A stretch of DNA of 64,000 nt from Paenibacillus sp. PCH8 (GCF_002968835.1 NZ_PKQK01000001.1:992001-1056000), one strand, 5' to 3'; counted from the stretch's first letter, positions 1 through 9,180 are shown. A program made the numbers and translations. The notes: generated from the sequence alone by a model not told the origin.

Positions 1-1323
1 GAGCAAATCATTGCCTTCCCGCAGCATCATGTAGGTTTTGCCTACACCGGGTGCGGCTCCGATATATATTTTGAATGTACCACGCTGAATCTGGCCAATC
101 TGTTCCTTCATTTCCTGCTCGCTTAGTCTGCGGTATGTCAGTGACTCCACATCGGTTACCTTGGCCGGAACCACACGTTCACCCTCCCGGGCCGCTCGAT
201 CAGCAACCAGAAACAGGTCGACACCACGTAGTCTGCGTAGCAGCGAGTTAACAACGGACCCTTGCCACAGTTCCTGCCAGCGCGTACGCCGGGAGTGTCC
301 CATTACAATCCGGGTAATCTGTTGCTCCATCGCGTAACGCGCGAGCGTAGACGGGATATTGCGACGGTGTAATATAGACAACTCCTCCATATGGCCGCCA
401 AACTTCTCCACCAGCTTGATCATATTGCGCCGAAATACGGTTGCTTCCTTGGTTAATGGCTGCTTCATATTCCGAAAAACAACAGCGCACAAATCACCAT
501 TCAGCCGTTTGGCAATCTGTTGTCCGCGCCGAATGTAGATCGAGCCGTTCCAATGATATTGTGTGAACACCAGAATTCGCTCCATGATGCCTGTTGTAAT
601 GGTAATTCCCATCTCCACCCGATGCTCGCGCAGGGATTCATTCACCCCTTCCGCAACCAATCTCAGGGCCAGTTCGCGCAGAATACCCAAATTACCTTGA
701 CGAAATATAGCTTCACCCTCATGCCCCTGCAAATGACCCTCTGCAAGACGGCTCAGTATCGTTTCCGGCGTGACATCAATCAGCTTCACTTCATCCGCAA
801 GTTCCAACGTATCCGCGGGTACGGTATATTCTGCTGCGATACCCGTAAGTTGTCGGGCCAGCTCGGTATAGCCTTCCAGTTCATACACATTCACCGTCGT
901 CATGACACTGATGTTGTGTCGGAGCAAGAACTGAATGTCCTCCAGCCGGGTAGCATGCCGAGCGCCTTCTCTGTTGCGATGTGCCAGACCATCCACCAGC
1001 ACAACCTCCGGATTACGCGCCAATAGTGCATCCAGGTTCAGATCCTTCATCTCTACATTATCACTCTGGCGCAACCAGTGAATGCTTGGAATCCGTTCGA
1101 GTGCGCCAAGTTGCTCCACCGTTTCCGGTCTGCGCATCGTGGACACGGCACAGATGACCACATCTATGCCCTGTTGGCACAACGTGTTCCCTTCCCGTAG
1201 CATGTGATACGTTTTGCCCGATCCGCTGACTGGGCCGATGTAAATTTTGAGCGTACCCTGCTGCAGCTTCGTAATCATCTTCAACATCTCTTCCGGTGAC
1301 TTGCGCTTGAAGCTTTCTTCCAT
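1..1323 (-). CDS. KdpD-like K+ sensor with duplicated N-terminal module (partial)
   Basis: The frame is open from an ATG at 1323 (ribosome site GGGGGAGAGG upstream) to the window edge, 441 codons, so the C-terminus is not seen. A KdpD N-terminal nucleotide-binding domain with P-loop GPVSGSGKT (about residues 31-39) is followed by a universal-stress-protein-like stretch (about 230-370). A second KdpD domain then begins with the canonical P-loop GAAPGVGKT (about 422-430) in the same frame, about 392 residues after the first. The first copy is degenerate: DGLAH replaces the usual DELAH, and CAVSTMRRPET replaces GYVETHGR-type sequence. KdpD normally senses K+ limitation and phosphorylates KdpE. 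Whether this copy carries a kinase domain cannot be seen. It follows kdpC and is probably the last kdp operon gene visible here. Confidence 0.85.
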   Translation of the reverse strand, partial: MEESFKRKSPEEMLKMITKLQQGTLKIYIGPVSGSGKTYHMLREGNTLCQQGIDVVICAVSTMRRPETVEQLGALERIPSIHWLRQSDNVEMKDLNLDALLARNPEVVLVDGLAHRNREGARHATRLEDIQFLLRHNISVMTTVNVYELEGYTELARQLTGIAAEYTVPADTLELADEVKLIDVTPETILSRLAEGHLQGHEGEAIFRQGNLGILRELALRLVAEGVNESLREHRVEMGITITTGIMERILVFTQYHWNGSIYIRRGQQIAKRLNGDLCAVVFRNMKQPLTKEATVFRRNMIKLVEKFGGHMEELSILHRRNIPSTLARYAMEQQITRIVMGHSRRTRWQELWQGSVVNSLLRRLRGVDLFLVADRAAREGERVVPAKVTDVESLTYRRLSEQEMKEQIGQIQRGTFKIYIGAAPGVGKTYMMLREGNDLL

Positions 1324-1414
1324 CCGTCCTCTCCCCCTTTCTTATTAAAATATGAAGAAAAAAATGGAGAAAGCCCCTCCCGATATATCGTGAGCAGGCT
1401 AATACATTCGTCCG

Positions 1415-1984
1415 TTATTCCAGTTTTGCTGTCAGCGCCATATTTAGAGCCGTTACATTCACACGCGGTTCCCCGAAAATACCCATCTGACGGCCTTCCG
1501 TATGCTCATTTACAATTTGCATAAGCTGCTGTTCACTAAGCCCTGTAGCTTCGCTAATACGCGGGATCTGCGCCTCAGCGGCTTCGGGAGAGAGATCTGG
1601 GTCAAGACCCGAGCCTGAACCCGTCACGAGATCAGCGGGGATCTGCTGCAATTCCGGGTTTTCCTGCCTAAGCCGAGCCATCTTTTCCTTCATCTCGCTG
1701 ATATACTCCTCTGAAGCTACGGCGCGATTCGAACCGGCTGAAGCCGTTGGGTCATAACCGGCATTCGATGCCCGGGGCTGGAACAACCCCGGCGATTGTA
1801 TTTCCTGCGCAAGCAATGACGAGCCAATGATTATCTCATCTTGCGTAATCAAGCTTCCATTCGCCTGCGCAGGAAAGAGAAGTTGGGCTACGCCAGTTGT
1901 TACGAGCGGGTAAATTAGACCGCAGATCAGCATAAGTACGACGGATAACCGTATGGCGGGCAAGAACATGTTCACACAGATCAC
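1415..1984 (-). CDS. kdpC: Potassium-transporting ATPase subunit C
   Basis: KdpC is the single-span subunit that stabilises the KdpFABC pump and helps ATP binding by KdpB. The protein has one N-terminal membrane helix (from FLPAIRLSVVLMLICG), then the family segments around GSNRAVAS and VTGSGSGLDPDLSPEAA, and about 185-189 residues, the normal size. The 5' end is ambiguous. A GTG at 1984 gives the longest form, a GTG at 1975 sits about 6 nt after AGGAAG, and an ATG at 1969 gives MFLPAIR. It lies downstream of kdpB and upstream of the KdpD-like gene on the same strand. Confidence 0.93.
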   Translation of the reverse strand: MICVNMFLPAIRLSVVLMLICGLIYPLVTTGVAQLLFPAQANGSLITQDEIIIGSSLLAQEIQSPGLFQPRASNAGYDPTASAGSNRAVASEEYISEMKEKMARLRQENPELQQIPADLVTGSGSGLDPDLSPEAAEAQIPRISEATGLSEQQLMQIVNEHTEGRQMGIFGEPRVNVTALNMALTAKLE

Positions 1985-2140
1985 TTCCTGGTTTCATATT
2001 ATAAAAAAACATTTTCGATACAAGTTGCACAACATCTTATCACTGTTCCGAAGTCTCAACGATTCAACTCAGACTATAACGACTCCGATGCTTTACAAGA
2101 CTCTATCGTTTTTATTTTAATTTCTCTGTTGTTATCTTGA

Positions 2141-4165
2141 TTAAAGAATCCTAGACAGAACCAGGTCAATCAGCTTAATCCCGATAAAAGGTACAATCAC
2201 ACCGCCTACGCCATAGATGAACACATTGCGACCTAGCAGCCGTTCGGCTGACATCGCCCGGTACTTGACCCCTTTCATCGCTATGGGAATGAGTAGTGGA
2301 ATAATAATGGCGTTGAAGATTAGCGCCGACAGGATCGCCGACTGCGGTGAAGCCAGATTCATAATATTCAGCGCCTGAAGCTGCGGCATGGCGAGAATAA
2401 ACATAGCTGGAATGATCGCAAAATATTTGGCGATATCATTGGATATCGAAAAGGTTGTGAGTGCGCCGCGTGTAATCAGCAGCTGCTTGCCAATGGAGAC
2501 GACCGACAAAAGCTTGGTCGGGTCGGAGTCCAAATCAATCATGTTGGCCGCTTCCTTGGCCGCCATGGTGCCCGAATTCATCGCCAGGCCCACATCGGCC
2601 TGCGCCAGAGCAGGAGCATCGTTCGTACCGTCGCCCGTCATGGCGACGAGTTTGCCCTCCTGCTGCTCTTTTTTGATCGCCGCAATCTTGTCCTCGGGCT
2701 TCGCTTCGGCAATAAAATCATCCACGCCCGCTTCCAGCGCTATAGTCGCTGCGGTCAGCGGATTGTCGCCTGTACACATAATGGTCTTGATGCCCATGGC
2801 GCGCATCTCGGCGAACTTCTCTTTCAGCCCTGGCTTCACAGTGTCTTTCAGATAGATCACACCATAGATTCGTTCATCGATGGCTACAGCCAGCGGCGTA
2901 CCTCCGGCCTTCGCAATACGATTGGCGATCTCATCCAGATCACCTGGTATAAGGCCTCCTTCGGAAACAATATAGCGTTTGATCGCATCCACCGCACCTT
3001 TGCGGATTTTCACTCCGCTGATCAGATTCAGACCGGACATCCGGGTCTCTGCCGTGAACGCCACATTTTCTGCATTCACATACTCCGTCTCAGCCCAGCT
3101 CTGACCTTGTTTCCCTGCCAGTTCCACAATAGAACGTCCTTCCGGGGTCTCATCTCGCACAGATGCCTGTAAAGCAGCTTGCGTTATCTCTGATGAACTA
3201 ATGCCCTGAACAGGAATGAATTCAGATGCCATACGGTTTCCGTATGTGATCGTTCCCGTTTTGTCCAAAATCAACGTATCAATATCCCCGGCTGCTTCCA
3301 CCGCTTTACCCGACATGGCGAGCACATTAAACTGCGTAACACGGTCCATTCCGGCAATACCAATGGCCGACAGCAATCCCCCGATTGTAGTTGGAATTAG
3401 GCAGACGAGCAGCGCGATCAGAGTCGCCAGATCCAGTCGAATACCCAGATAATTCGCCATCGGGACCATCGTCAGAATGACGATCAGAAAGATCAGGGTT
3501 AATACGGCGAGCAGGGTTGTCAGCGCGATTTCATTGGGTGTTTTCTGGCGCTGAGCACCCTCAACCAGAGAGATCATCCGGTCAAGGAATGACTCCCCAG
3601 GATCAGTCTGAACACGCATGACGATGTAATCGGATACGACGCGGGTACCTCCGGTAACGGAGGAGAAATCGCCTCCTGCTTCCTTGATGACCGGAGCGGA
3701 TTCTCCCGTAATGGCCGATTCATCAATGGAGGCCAAGCCTTCCGTAATTTCACCGTCCGTCGGGATCAGTTCACCGACTTCCACGCGGACCATATCGCCT
3801 TTTTTCAGCTGGGTCGAAGAGACTTGCCTAACCGTTCCATCCTTCTGCACCAGATTGGCCATGGTGTCCGACTTGGTCTTGCGTAACGTATCCGCCTGTG
3901 CTTTACCTCTGCCTTCGGCAAGTGCCTCCGCGAAGTTAGCGAACAGCAGCGTGAACAACAAAATGAAAAACACGGCGATGTTATACCCGCGCCCAGCCTC
4001 GGATGCTTTGAAAAGATCTGGATTGATGCATAACAACAGCGTAATGAATGTTCCGACCTCTACAATAAACATGACCGGATTTTTGATCATGACCACCGGA
4101 TTTAACTTCTTGAACGCATCCAGTGAAGCCTGAAGTATCATATCCTTGCTTAACGACCGTTTCAA
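2141..4165 (-). CDS. kdpB: Potassium-transporting P-type ATPase subunit B (N-terminus probably displaced)
   Basis: KdpB is the catalytic P-type ATPase subunit of the high-affinity K+ pump, in the cytoplasmic membrane. The sequence shows the actuator loop TGES, the phosphorylation site DKTGT, the hinge GDGTNDAP and the family's membrane helices; the start of the recognisable protein is [15 protein letters not shown]. The first available start is a TTG at 4165 with no spaced ribosome site of its own. It overlaps the stop of a 38-codon frame (4278-4162) that has a perfect AAGGAG. Adding one G at the C run 4209-4212 joins the two frames into one longer KdpB, so the true start is probably the ATG at 4278. 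Confidence 0.93.
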   Translation of the reverse strand: MKRSLSKDMILQASLDAFKKLNPVVMIKNPVMFIVEVGTFITLLLCINPDLFKASEAGRGYNIAVFFILLFTLLFANFAEALAEGRGKAQADTLRKTKSDTMANLVQKDGTVRQVSSTQLKKGDMVRVEVGELIPTDGEITEGLASIDESAITGESAPVIKEAGGDFSSVTGGTRVVSDYIVMRVQTDPGESFLDRMISLVEGAQRQKTPNEIALTTLLAVLTLIFLIVILTMVPMANYLGIRLDLATLIALLVCLIPTTIGGLLSAIGIAGMDRVTQFNVLAMSGKAVEAAGDIDTLILDKTGTITYGNRMASEFIPVQGISSSEITQAALQASVRDETPEGRSIVELAGKQGQSWAETEYVNAENVAFTAETRMSGLNLISGVKIRKGAVDAIKRYIVSEGGLIPGDLDEIANRIAKAGGTPLAVAIDERIYGVIYLKDTVKPGLKEKFAEMRAMGIKTIMCTGDNPLTAATIALEAGVDDFIAEAKPEDKIAAIKKEQQEGKLVAMTGDGTNDAPALAQADVGLAMNSGTMAAKEAANMIDLDSDPTKLLSVVSIGKQLLITRGALTTFSISNDIAKYFAIIPAMFILAMPQLQALNIMNLASPQSAILSALIFNAIIIPLLIPIAMKGVKYRAMSAERLLGRNVFIYGVGGVIVPFIGIKLIDLVLSRIL

Positions 4166-4278
4166 TCCTGGATCACGTTGAATATTACCGCGGTTGTTAT
4201 CCGGCTTGCCCCTTGGTATCGATCCGGTTTATTGCCATTCATCCCGTAAACTTCCGTTTCCGTATACATTCGTTCCAT
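4162..4278 (-). CDS. 38-codon ORF: probable true N-terminus of KdpB or a coupled leader
   Basis: The ATG at 4278 follows GAAGGAGCAGAGC, the best ribosome site near kdpB. It encodes [15 protein letters not shown] and onward, 38 residues, ending in a TGA that overlaps the TTG of kdpB. In the kdpB frame the sequence immediately upstream of that TTG reads [11 protein letters not shown], which looks like coding sequence. One extra G in the coding-strand G run (complement of 4209-4212) would fuse the two frames without a stop. The likeliest reading is a broken KdpB N-terminus. A translationally coupled leader peptide is the alternative. Confidence 0.6.
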   Translation of the reverse strand: MERMYTETEVYGMNGNKPDRYQGASRITTAVIFNVIQD

Positions 4279-4416
4279 GCTCTGCTCCTTCTTTCGTTCG
4301 ACTGCATTCATCTTGCATTGCCACCTCCATACTTTGTGTCCTCACACAGACCTTCTTTCGTCACCATGAACCATTGATCTATATCCCTGATTGTATCTAA
4401 CTCCATGAACCTGTAC

Positions 4417-6095
4417 TCATTGAATCATCGCCAGATGCTCTGCGATCGGTCCAAGGGCAAGCGAAGGGAAGAATGTGAGTGCGCCGACAACAACGATCAT
4501 CATAACCAAAATGCCAGCAAATAGAGGTGTGTGTGTACGCAGCGTACCTGTAGTTACCGGCACAACCCGTTTGGTGGCGAGCGAACCCGCAATGGCCAGC
4601 ATGGCGATCATTGAAACGTACCTTCCCAGCAGCATAACGATACCAATCGCGATGTTGTAAAAGTCCGTGTTGGCATTCAGGCCGGCAAAAGCCGATCCAT
4701 TATTGGCCGCACCCGAGGCAAAAGCATAGAGAACCTCGGTCAGGCCATGCATGCCCCCGTTGGAGATGGACGCAATGGCTTCAGGCCGCATAAGCGCGAG
4801 AGCGGTTGGCACAAGAATAATCAAAGGATGAATGAGCAAGGCGATGCATGCAAGCTTCACTTCTTTGCCCTCGATTTTTTTGCCCAGAAACTCAGGTGTT
4901 CGCCCCACCATCAATCCACAGATGAACACAGCCAGAATGACATATAACAGTCCGTTGATTAGCCCTACCCTTTGCCACCAAACACGTTATTGAGCATCAT
5001 CTGGGCGAGTGACACCAGACCTCCAAGCGGGGTAAGCGACTCGTGCATATTGTTGACCGATCCTGTTGTAGCCGCCGTCGTGACCGCTGTGAATAAAGCC
5101 GATTCAGGTATGCCGAACCTGACCTCTTTCCCCTCCATATTGCCCTGAAGGCCTGCTGCATCCAGCGCCGGTACACCGCGATATTCGGAGACAAATACGG
5201 TGGTCAACATCACAAGGAAAAGAAAACTCATGGCCGCGAACAATGCCCAACCCTGCTTCCGGTTATTGACCATTAAGCCGAAGGCGTATATCAAAGCCGT
5301 TGGCAACAGCATCATACAAACGATATGCACCAGATTGCTCAGGGCTGTCGGATTCTCAAATGGATGTGCAGCATTGGTTCCAAACCAACCACCACCGTTG
5401 GTGCCAATGTGTTTGATCGATTCCAGTGAGGCGACCAGTCCACGTGTAATGGTCTGCTGCGCGCCTTCCAGCGTGGTTGCGTTCACCGCTCCCGCGAGTG
5501 TCTGAGGCACACCCTGAAACACGAGGAACAAGGCTACGATGAAGCTCAGCGGCAAAAAAATTCTCGTAATCGACCGTACAAGGTCGACGTAAAAGTTCCC
5601 CAGTTCGTCTCGGCGACCTGCCAGCCCACGAATAAACGCAATAGCTACTGCGAATCCCGTCGCTGCCGATGTAAACATCGGGAACGTCACAGCCAGCATC
5701 TGTGACAGGTACGAAAGAGCGTTCTCGCCCGTATAAGACTGCCAGTTCGTGTTGGTCATGAACGATACGGCCGTATTAAATGCCTGCGCCGATGGCATAT
5801 TGCCGATCCCATCCGGGTTGAGCGGTAAGTATTTTTGCAGTCGTAGCACCAGAAACATCAACACCAACATCACGAAGTTGGAGAGGAGAACGGCCGTGAG
5901 GTACTTTTTCCAGCCCATGGACTCGTTCTCGCGCACTCCCATCACTCGATAGAGCAGTCGCTCTGGTCCGCCAAAAAACCGATCCAGCCCCGTTCGCTGT
6001 CCATCGAACACGTTCACTACATATTTTCCCACCGGTTTCACCAGCAGCAGGATGATCAGTAGCGTCACCGCTACTTGCACTACACCGATACCCAT
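4417..6095 (-). pseudogene. kdpA: Potassium-transporting ATPase subunit A, one -1 frameshift
   Basis: KdpA is the K+-selective pore subunit. The N-terminal piece (6095-4965, 376 aa, MGIGVVQVAVTLL start with GGGAGG upstream) holds three pore-loop regions, including GGGWFGTNAAHPFENP and TTGSVNNMHESLTPLGG. It stops just after NNVFGGKG. The C-terminal piece (to 4417) carries [16 protein letters not shown] and the fourth pore region [13 protein letters not shown]. Between them, adding one G to the run complementary to 4968-4970 gives [18 protein letters not shown], exactly the expected continuation, for a full-length protein of about 560 aa. The break is therefore a single missing G. It is either a real recent mutation or a sequencing error, and I favour the latter because similar breaks recur in this window. 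Confidence 0.9.
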
Positions 6096-6154
6096 ATCCG
6101 CATTTCCTCCCTATTCGACGTTCCTTTGTTCCCGCATTACGCACATCATCAGCA

Positions 6155-6232
6155 TCAGAATTTCTCTGGCTTCACCAGCACATAACCGAGATACATCACC
6201 AGTGCGAGCACAATCATGCCGATAACAATCAT
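6155..6232 (-). CDS. kdpF: Potassium-transporting ATPase subunit F
   Basis: This 25-residue protein begins MIVIGMIVLALV and ends KPEKF. It has a single membrane helix with the tail typical of KdpF, the small subunit that stabilises the KdpABC complex. An AGAGAGGGGGAGCGGA purine tract precedes the ATG. It lies directly upstream of kdpA in the usual F-A-B-C order. Confidence 0.85.
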   Translation of the reverse strand: MIVIGMIVLALVMYLGYVLVKPEKF

Positions 6233-6252
6233 TCCGCTCCCCCTCTCTGTCC

Positions 6253-6339
6253 TCAAGCCTTCTCGCAGAATTTCACAAATCCCCAAAACAACGCAAACAG
6301 CAGCACAACCAATCCAATCATTGTGGCATCATTCACCAT
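6253..6339 (-). CDS. 28-aa membrane microprotein at the head of the kdp operon
   Basis: An ATG at 6339 follows a strong GGGAGGAAGGGCGC ribosome site and encodes a 28-residue peptide. It has a short polar start (MVNDATM), one hydrophobic helix (IGLVVLLFALFWGFV) and a basic/polar tail ending CEKA. It lies 20 nt upstream of kdpF and is the first gene after the putative KdpE repeats. It resembles KdpF in size and layout but lacks the KPEKF end. I do not recognise a named family. It may be a second small KdpFABC subunit or a regulator. Confidence 0.55.
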   Translation of the reverse strand: MVNDATMIGLVVLLFALFWGFVKFCEKA

Positions 6340-6406
6340 GCGCCCTTCCTCCCTCTCTCCACCGTTCTCTGCACCTGCTACGTGTAAAATCGTAATACGA
6401 AACGCT

Positions 6407-6459
6407 GTAAAAAAGGGGTAAAGAAATGCCTGCACGGGTGTAAAAAAAGCGTAAAAAAG
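6407..6459 (-). promoter_or_regulatory. Phased T-rich repeats resembling KdpE boxes
   Basis: On the coding strand the motif TTTTTTAC or TTTAC recurs with starts spaced 11, 22 and 11 bp apart (plus-strand GTAAA at 6407, 6418, 6440 and 6451). All copies therefore fall on one helix face. One copy reads CTTTTTTTACACCC, very like the T-rich box I recall for E. coli KdpE. It sits about 70-120 bp upstream of the first kdp operon ATG. The role is inferred from sequence and position only. Confidence 0.5.
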
Positions 6460-6498
6460 ACCCGCTCTCCTCAGCTATGGGCTGAAAAGACCGGGTCT
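6453..6498 (-). terminator. Rho-independent terminator of the HTH-ImmA gene
   Basis: Minus-strand RNA after the stop at 6543 forms AGACCCG paired with CGGGTCT, with an inner TCAGC/GCTGA helix, followed by TTTTTT. The U tract overlaps the KdpE-like repeats, so one sequence serves both roles. Confidence 0.65.
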
Positions 6499-6542
6499 AT
6501 GAGCGTTTTTATACGGAGCAATCTATTACCTACTAGTCCATT

Positions 6543-7739
6543 TCAAGAGCTGCGTGTAGGCATTTCCCTCACATTTTGAATACTAGTTTGTGGCTTGTTC
6601 GTCATGTACTTGTTAAAGAAGTCCGTGTTTATTCCTGTCATATGATGAAAGAAGGAAGTTTCCACTTTCCAATCCTCCTCAATCATATAACGGATATCCA
6701 CAAGACCTTTATTGGAAAGCAGGTCAATAATGGTTTTAATTCGCATCGGCTTTTGAAGTGGAATCTCCCTGTCGAAAGGCTCCTTTTCCAGATATCCTCT
6801 TCGGTGCATCGCCGCATAGAAATTACGATGATCCTTAGCTTCCATCATTCCTAGATGTGCTGCTCTGTATCCCAGCACTTGTAGGGAAGTCTTCCATTTA
6901 TTTTTCAAATCAAGATATTGATCGGGATTCGTCTTATAAGTGATTTCATTCATGTCCGATGAAAACTCTTCTTCGGGCAATAAAAATGCACCCGCAAACA
7001 GATTAGCTTCATTTTCAATCAATTTGTGTTCTTTTCGGTCCAGATTGACAAATTCAAGACGATAATGAAGCAACAAATGACCAAGCTCATGTGCAAGATC
7101 GAAATTCCTACGAACCGCAGAACGTTTGATGTTGCCCAGTATGATAAACGGACGATCATTTCGTGTCCAAAGGCTGTACGCATCAATTTCTTCACCAATC
7201 GCTTTTTCAAAAACATATACACCACTTTTTTCGATCCGGAACATCAGGTTCTCATTCGTGGATGGCTCCATATTCAGCCGTTGTCTCGCAAGATGGGCAA
7301 CATAATGGATCTGAGTCGTACGATCATCGTCTGTATGGTTCATATACTCAATTGCCTCTTCCCGCAATTGGATAATATTCAGTGTGGGAAGGCTGATCTG
7401 AGCGGTAATATAATTAATGAACGTGTCCAGATATTCTACATGTTTTGCTTCTGTCTGTGTCTTGGATATCACATTCATCACTTTCGAACGATAGGCAATG
7501 TTCATAACATCAATGTTGGCTGCGTTATTACGCTGTGTAAGCATATCTTTCGTATAAAAATACTTGCTTTTTACACTGAAAATGCGTTTCAACTCATTCA
7601 CAATTGGAACCTTCGGAGAGGTATAAGCATTTTCATATTGCCAGACTGCTTGTTCTGTCACACCTAATTGTTCAGAGAGCTGTTTTCTCGAATACCCATG
7701 CATGATCCGCAAATTGGTCAAATTTTCACCAACGAACAT
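6543..7739 (-). CDS. XRE-type HTH / ImmA-IrrE metallopeptidase
   Basis: This 398-aa protein starts with a Cro/cI-type helix-turn-helix (about residues 5-60, GYSRKQLSEQLGVTEQAVWQ). A linker follows, then a zinc metallopeptidase of the ImmA/IrrE (COG2856) type with AHELGHLLLH (HExxH at 217-221) and the downstream ENEANLFAGAFLLP segment that supplies the third zinc ligand. Family members cleave repressors or regulators in response to DNA damage or stress; the target here is unknown. The ATG follows AAGGAGG. It is the second gene of a pair, 32 nt after the uncharacterised 252-aa gene, and has its own terminator. Confidence 0.85.
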   Translation of the reverse strand: MFVGENLTNLRIMHGYSRKQLSEQLGVTEQAVWQYENAYTSPKVPIVNELKRIFSVKSKYFYTKDMLTQRNNAANIDVMNIAYRSKVMNVISKTQTEAKHVEYLDTFINYITAQISLPTLNIIQLREEAIEYMNHTDDDRTTQIHYVAHLARQRLNMEPSTNENLMFRIEKSGVYVFEKAIGEEIDAYSLWTRNDRPFIILGNIKRSAVRRNFDLAHELGHLLLHYRLEFVNLDRKEHKLIENEANLFAGAFLLPEEEFSSDMNEITYKTNPDQYLDLKNKWKTSLQVLGYRAAHLGMMEAKDHRNFYAAMHRRGYLEKEPFDREIPLQKPMRIKTIIDLLSNKGLVDIRYMIEEDWKVETSFFHHMTGINTDFFNKYMTNKPQTSIQNVREMPTRSS

Positions 7740-7771
7740 GCTACTCCCTCCTTACTGAACGACACAGGGAA

Positions 7772-8530
7772 TCACCCCCGCTGTTCTCCTTCCAAAATTT
7801 CAATATCATAAGCTGCCGGATCAACGATATCTTCCACATCAGGAGTAAGCGCCTCCCGTTCACTATCATCCAGTTCAGCACCAGAGATGAGGTCTGATAA
7901 ATCTTCTATAAAATAAGCGATATTATCATGCGGATTAGGCAGATAATGCTGAACCTTCGAAATTTGGTATGCATCATCAATAGCATAAGTGAGTATATGA
8001 AACTCATTATATGTAGATGCAAGATGTTCAAGTTCTTCTTTCACACGGCTGACCTGACTCTCTGAGATTGGAAAAGAAAGTTGCTCAACCCTCTCCAACT
8101 CACCATGTTCATTACGGCGTGGTTGAATCAAAGAAAATTCCAGATCGTTATTAATCTTGGAGAGATCGTGTAAATAGGTACGGAAAGCACCTTTGTTGTC
8201 AACGCCCGTAGGTAGCTTGGCACTGGAAAAACTATTCTCATTAAAGTAGGCTGCGTTCTTTATCAGAAACAGAACTTTTGATTCTTCATGTGTGAACTGG
8301 AGATAATCCCATGTTAAACCTGCTTTGGATTTCTTGTGAGTGAATCCTTGTTCACCGCAATAATCTGCGATTTTGCTCTCAATAAAATTTCCCTTTGTCC
8401 AGGCAAAGGCTGAACTAATCTTCATGTTTCTCTTCCGATCTTTACGGTGATCAATATATTCGCGGTATCCTTCAACAATAGCATCAACAAGCATCTGACT
8501 ATGTTCCGACTTGAACTTATATTGTTCCAT
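7772..8530 (-). CDS. Uncharacterised protein paired with the HTH-ImmA peptidase
   Basis: This 252-aa soluble protein has no signal peptide or membrane segment. The ATG at 8530 is 8 nt after GGAG; an upstream GTG at 8539 is possible. The N-terminal half (residues 20-110) is basic and aromatic, with WTKGNFIESKIADYC and AGLTWDYLQF. The C-terminal 60 residues are very acidic. Its layout resembles what I recall as the DUF5986 family, but I cannot confirm that. It is co-oriented with and just upstream of the peptidase, which suggests a functional pair: partner, substrate or antidote. Confidence 0.6.
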   Translation of the reverse strand: MEQYKFKSEHSQMLVDAIVEGYREYIDHRKDRKRNMKISSAFAWTKGNFIESKIADYCGEQGFTHKKSKAGLTWDYLQFTHEESKVLFLIKNAAYFNENSFSSAKLPTGVDNKGAFRTYLHDLSKINNDLEFSLIQPRRNEHGELERVEQLSFPISESQVSRVKEELEHLASTYNEFHILTYAIDDAYQISKVQHYLPNPHDNIAYFIEDLSDLISGAELDDSEREALTPDVEDIVDPAAYDIEILEGEQRG

Positions 8531-8640
8531 ATAGATCACTCCGATTCATAAATATGAAGACAAGTTATATTTTAATCGAAGTTCGTGTGCAAAGATATGA
8601 TTTTTTTTGATATTTTTAAAGTGAACCTATCTCATACACT

Positions 8641-9180
8641 TCATCCAAATGGATTCTGTGCCCACTGCAATAATCTCTTTTTTGTAACTTTGCCATGGGA
8701 GGTATGATGGACAACTTTTCCCTGATCGAGAAGAATTACCTGCGGTGACTCATGGCGAACCTCGGTCTCTCCCGCAATGTGAAGGGACAACGGACGGTTT
8801 TCAATCACTTTGACGAGGTGGTAATCCATGGGTTGTCTCGGATCTGACGCATTCGTGCCTACAAACGCCATAAACTCTCTGTACGCTCTCGCACTGGTCG
8901 GGCACGTCGTGCTGTGCTTCAGGATAAGCACTGGATGATCCTGGGAGCGATGAAGCGCCTCTTCCCAGTCATCCAGTTTGTACAGCTCGCTAACATGTTG
9001 ACTCAGCATATCGTACGAGTCGGAACCCGCACGTTTGCTGACCACTGAACCAATCACCATACCAAGTGCCACGCCAAAAGCAATCCCGAGTGCAAGCTGC
9101 TGCGTGGCGGCACCAATGCTGACTCCCATGGCAGTACCTATCGCAAGCCAGACAGCTTGATGATTCACTTTTTTGTCCAT
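8641..9180 (-). CDS. YtxJ-type bacillithiol-linked thioredoxin-fold protein with membrane anchor
   Basis: The protein has 179 residues from the ATG at 9180, which lies 9 nt after GAGAGG. Residues 9-50 form a glycine-zipper hydrophobic segment (AIGTAMGVSIGAA, GIAFGVALGMVIG), enough for a hairpin or one to two membrane helices. Residues 65-179 match the YtxJ family (thioredoxin-like fold, proposed bacilliredoxin-like role), with LILKHSTTCPTSARAY carrying the single active-site-like Cys and ESPQVILLDQGKV near the end. Typical YtxJ proteins are about 108 aa and soluble, so the N-terminal extension is unusual. It would place the redox domain at the membrane. Confidence 0.75.
   Translation of the reverse strand: MDKKVNHQAVWLAIGTAMGVSIGAATQQLALGIAFGVALGMVIGSVVSKRAGSDSYDMLSQHVSELYKLDDWEEALHRSQDHPVLILKHSTTCPTSARAYREFMAFVGTNASDPRQPMDYHLVKVIENRPLSLHIAGETEVRHESPQVILLDQGKVVHHTSHGKVTKKRLLQWAQNPFG

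Noticed and set aside
520..1026. 168-codon plus-strand open frame
   Set aside because: It lies antisense to the KdpD-like gene, which has clear family motifs in the other strand. There is no ribosome site and no recognisable protein.
2388..4133. Several long plus-strand frames opposite kdpB
   Set aside because: Shadow frames caused by codon bias of kdpB. Their translations are low-complexity Ser/Ala/Met-rich and match nothing.
4417..4929. Separate 170-aa membrane protein gene
   Set aside because: It is the C-terminal part of KdpA, joined to the upstream piece by one base. Its first Met is internal and lacks a ribosome site.
6340..6542. c-di-AMP (ydaO) riboswitch upstream of kdp
   Set aside because: The leader is too short, and the conserved riboswitch core was not seen; only T-rich repeats and a neighbouring terminator are present.
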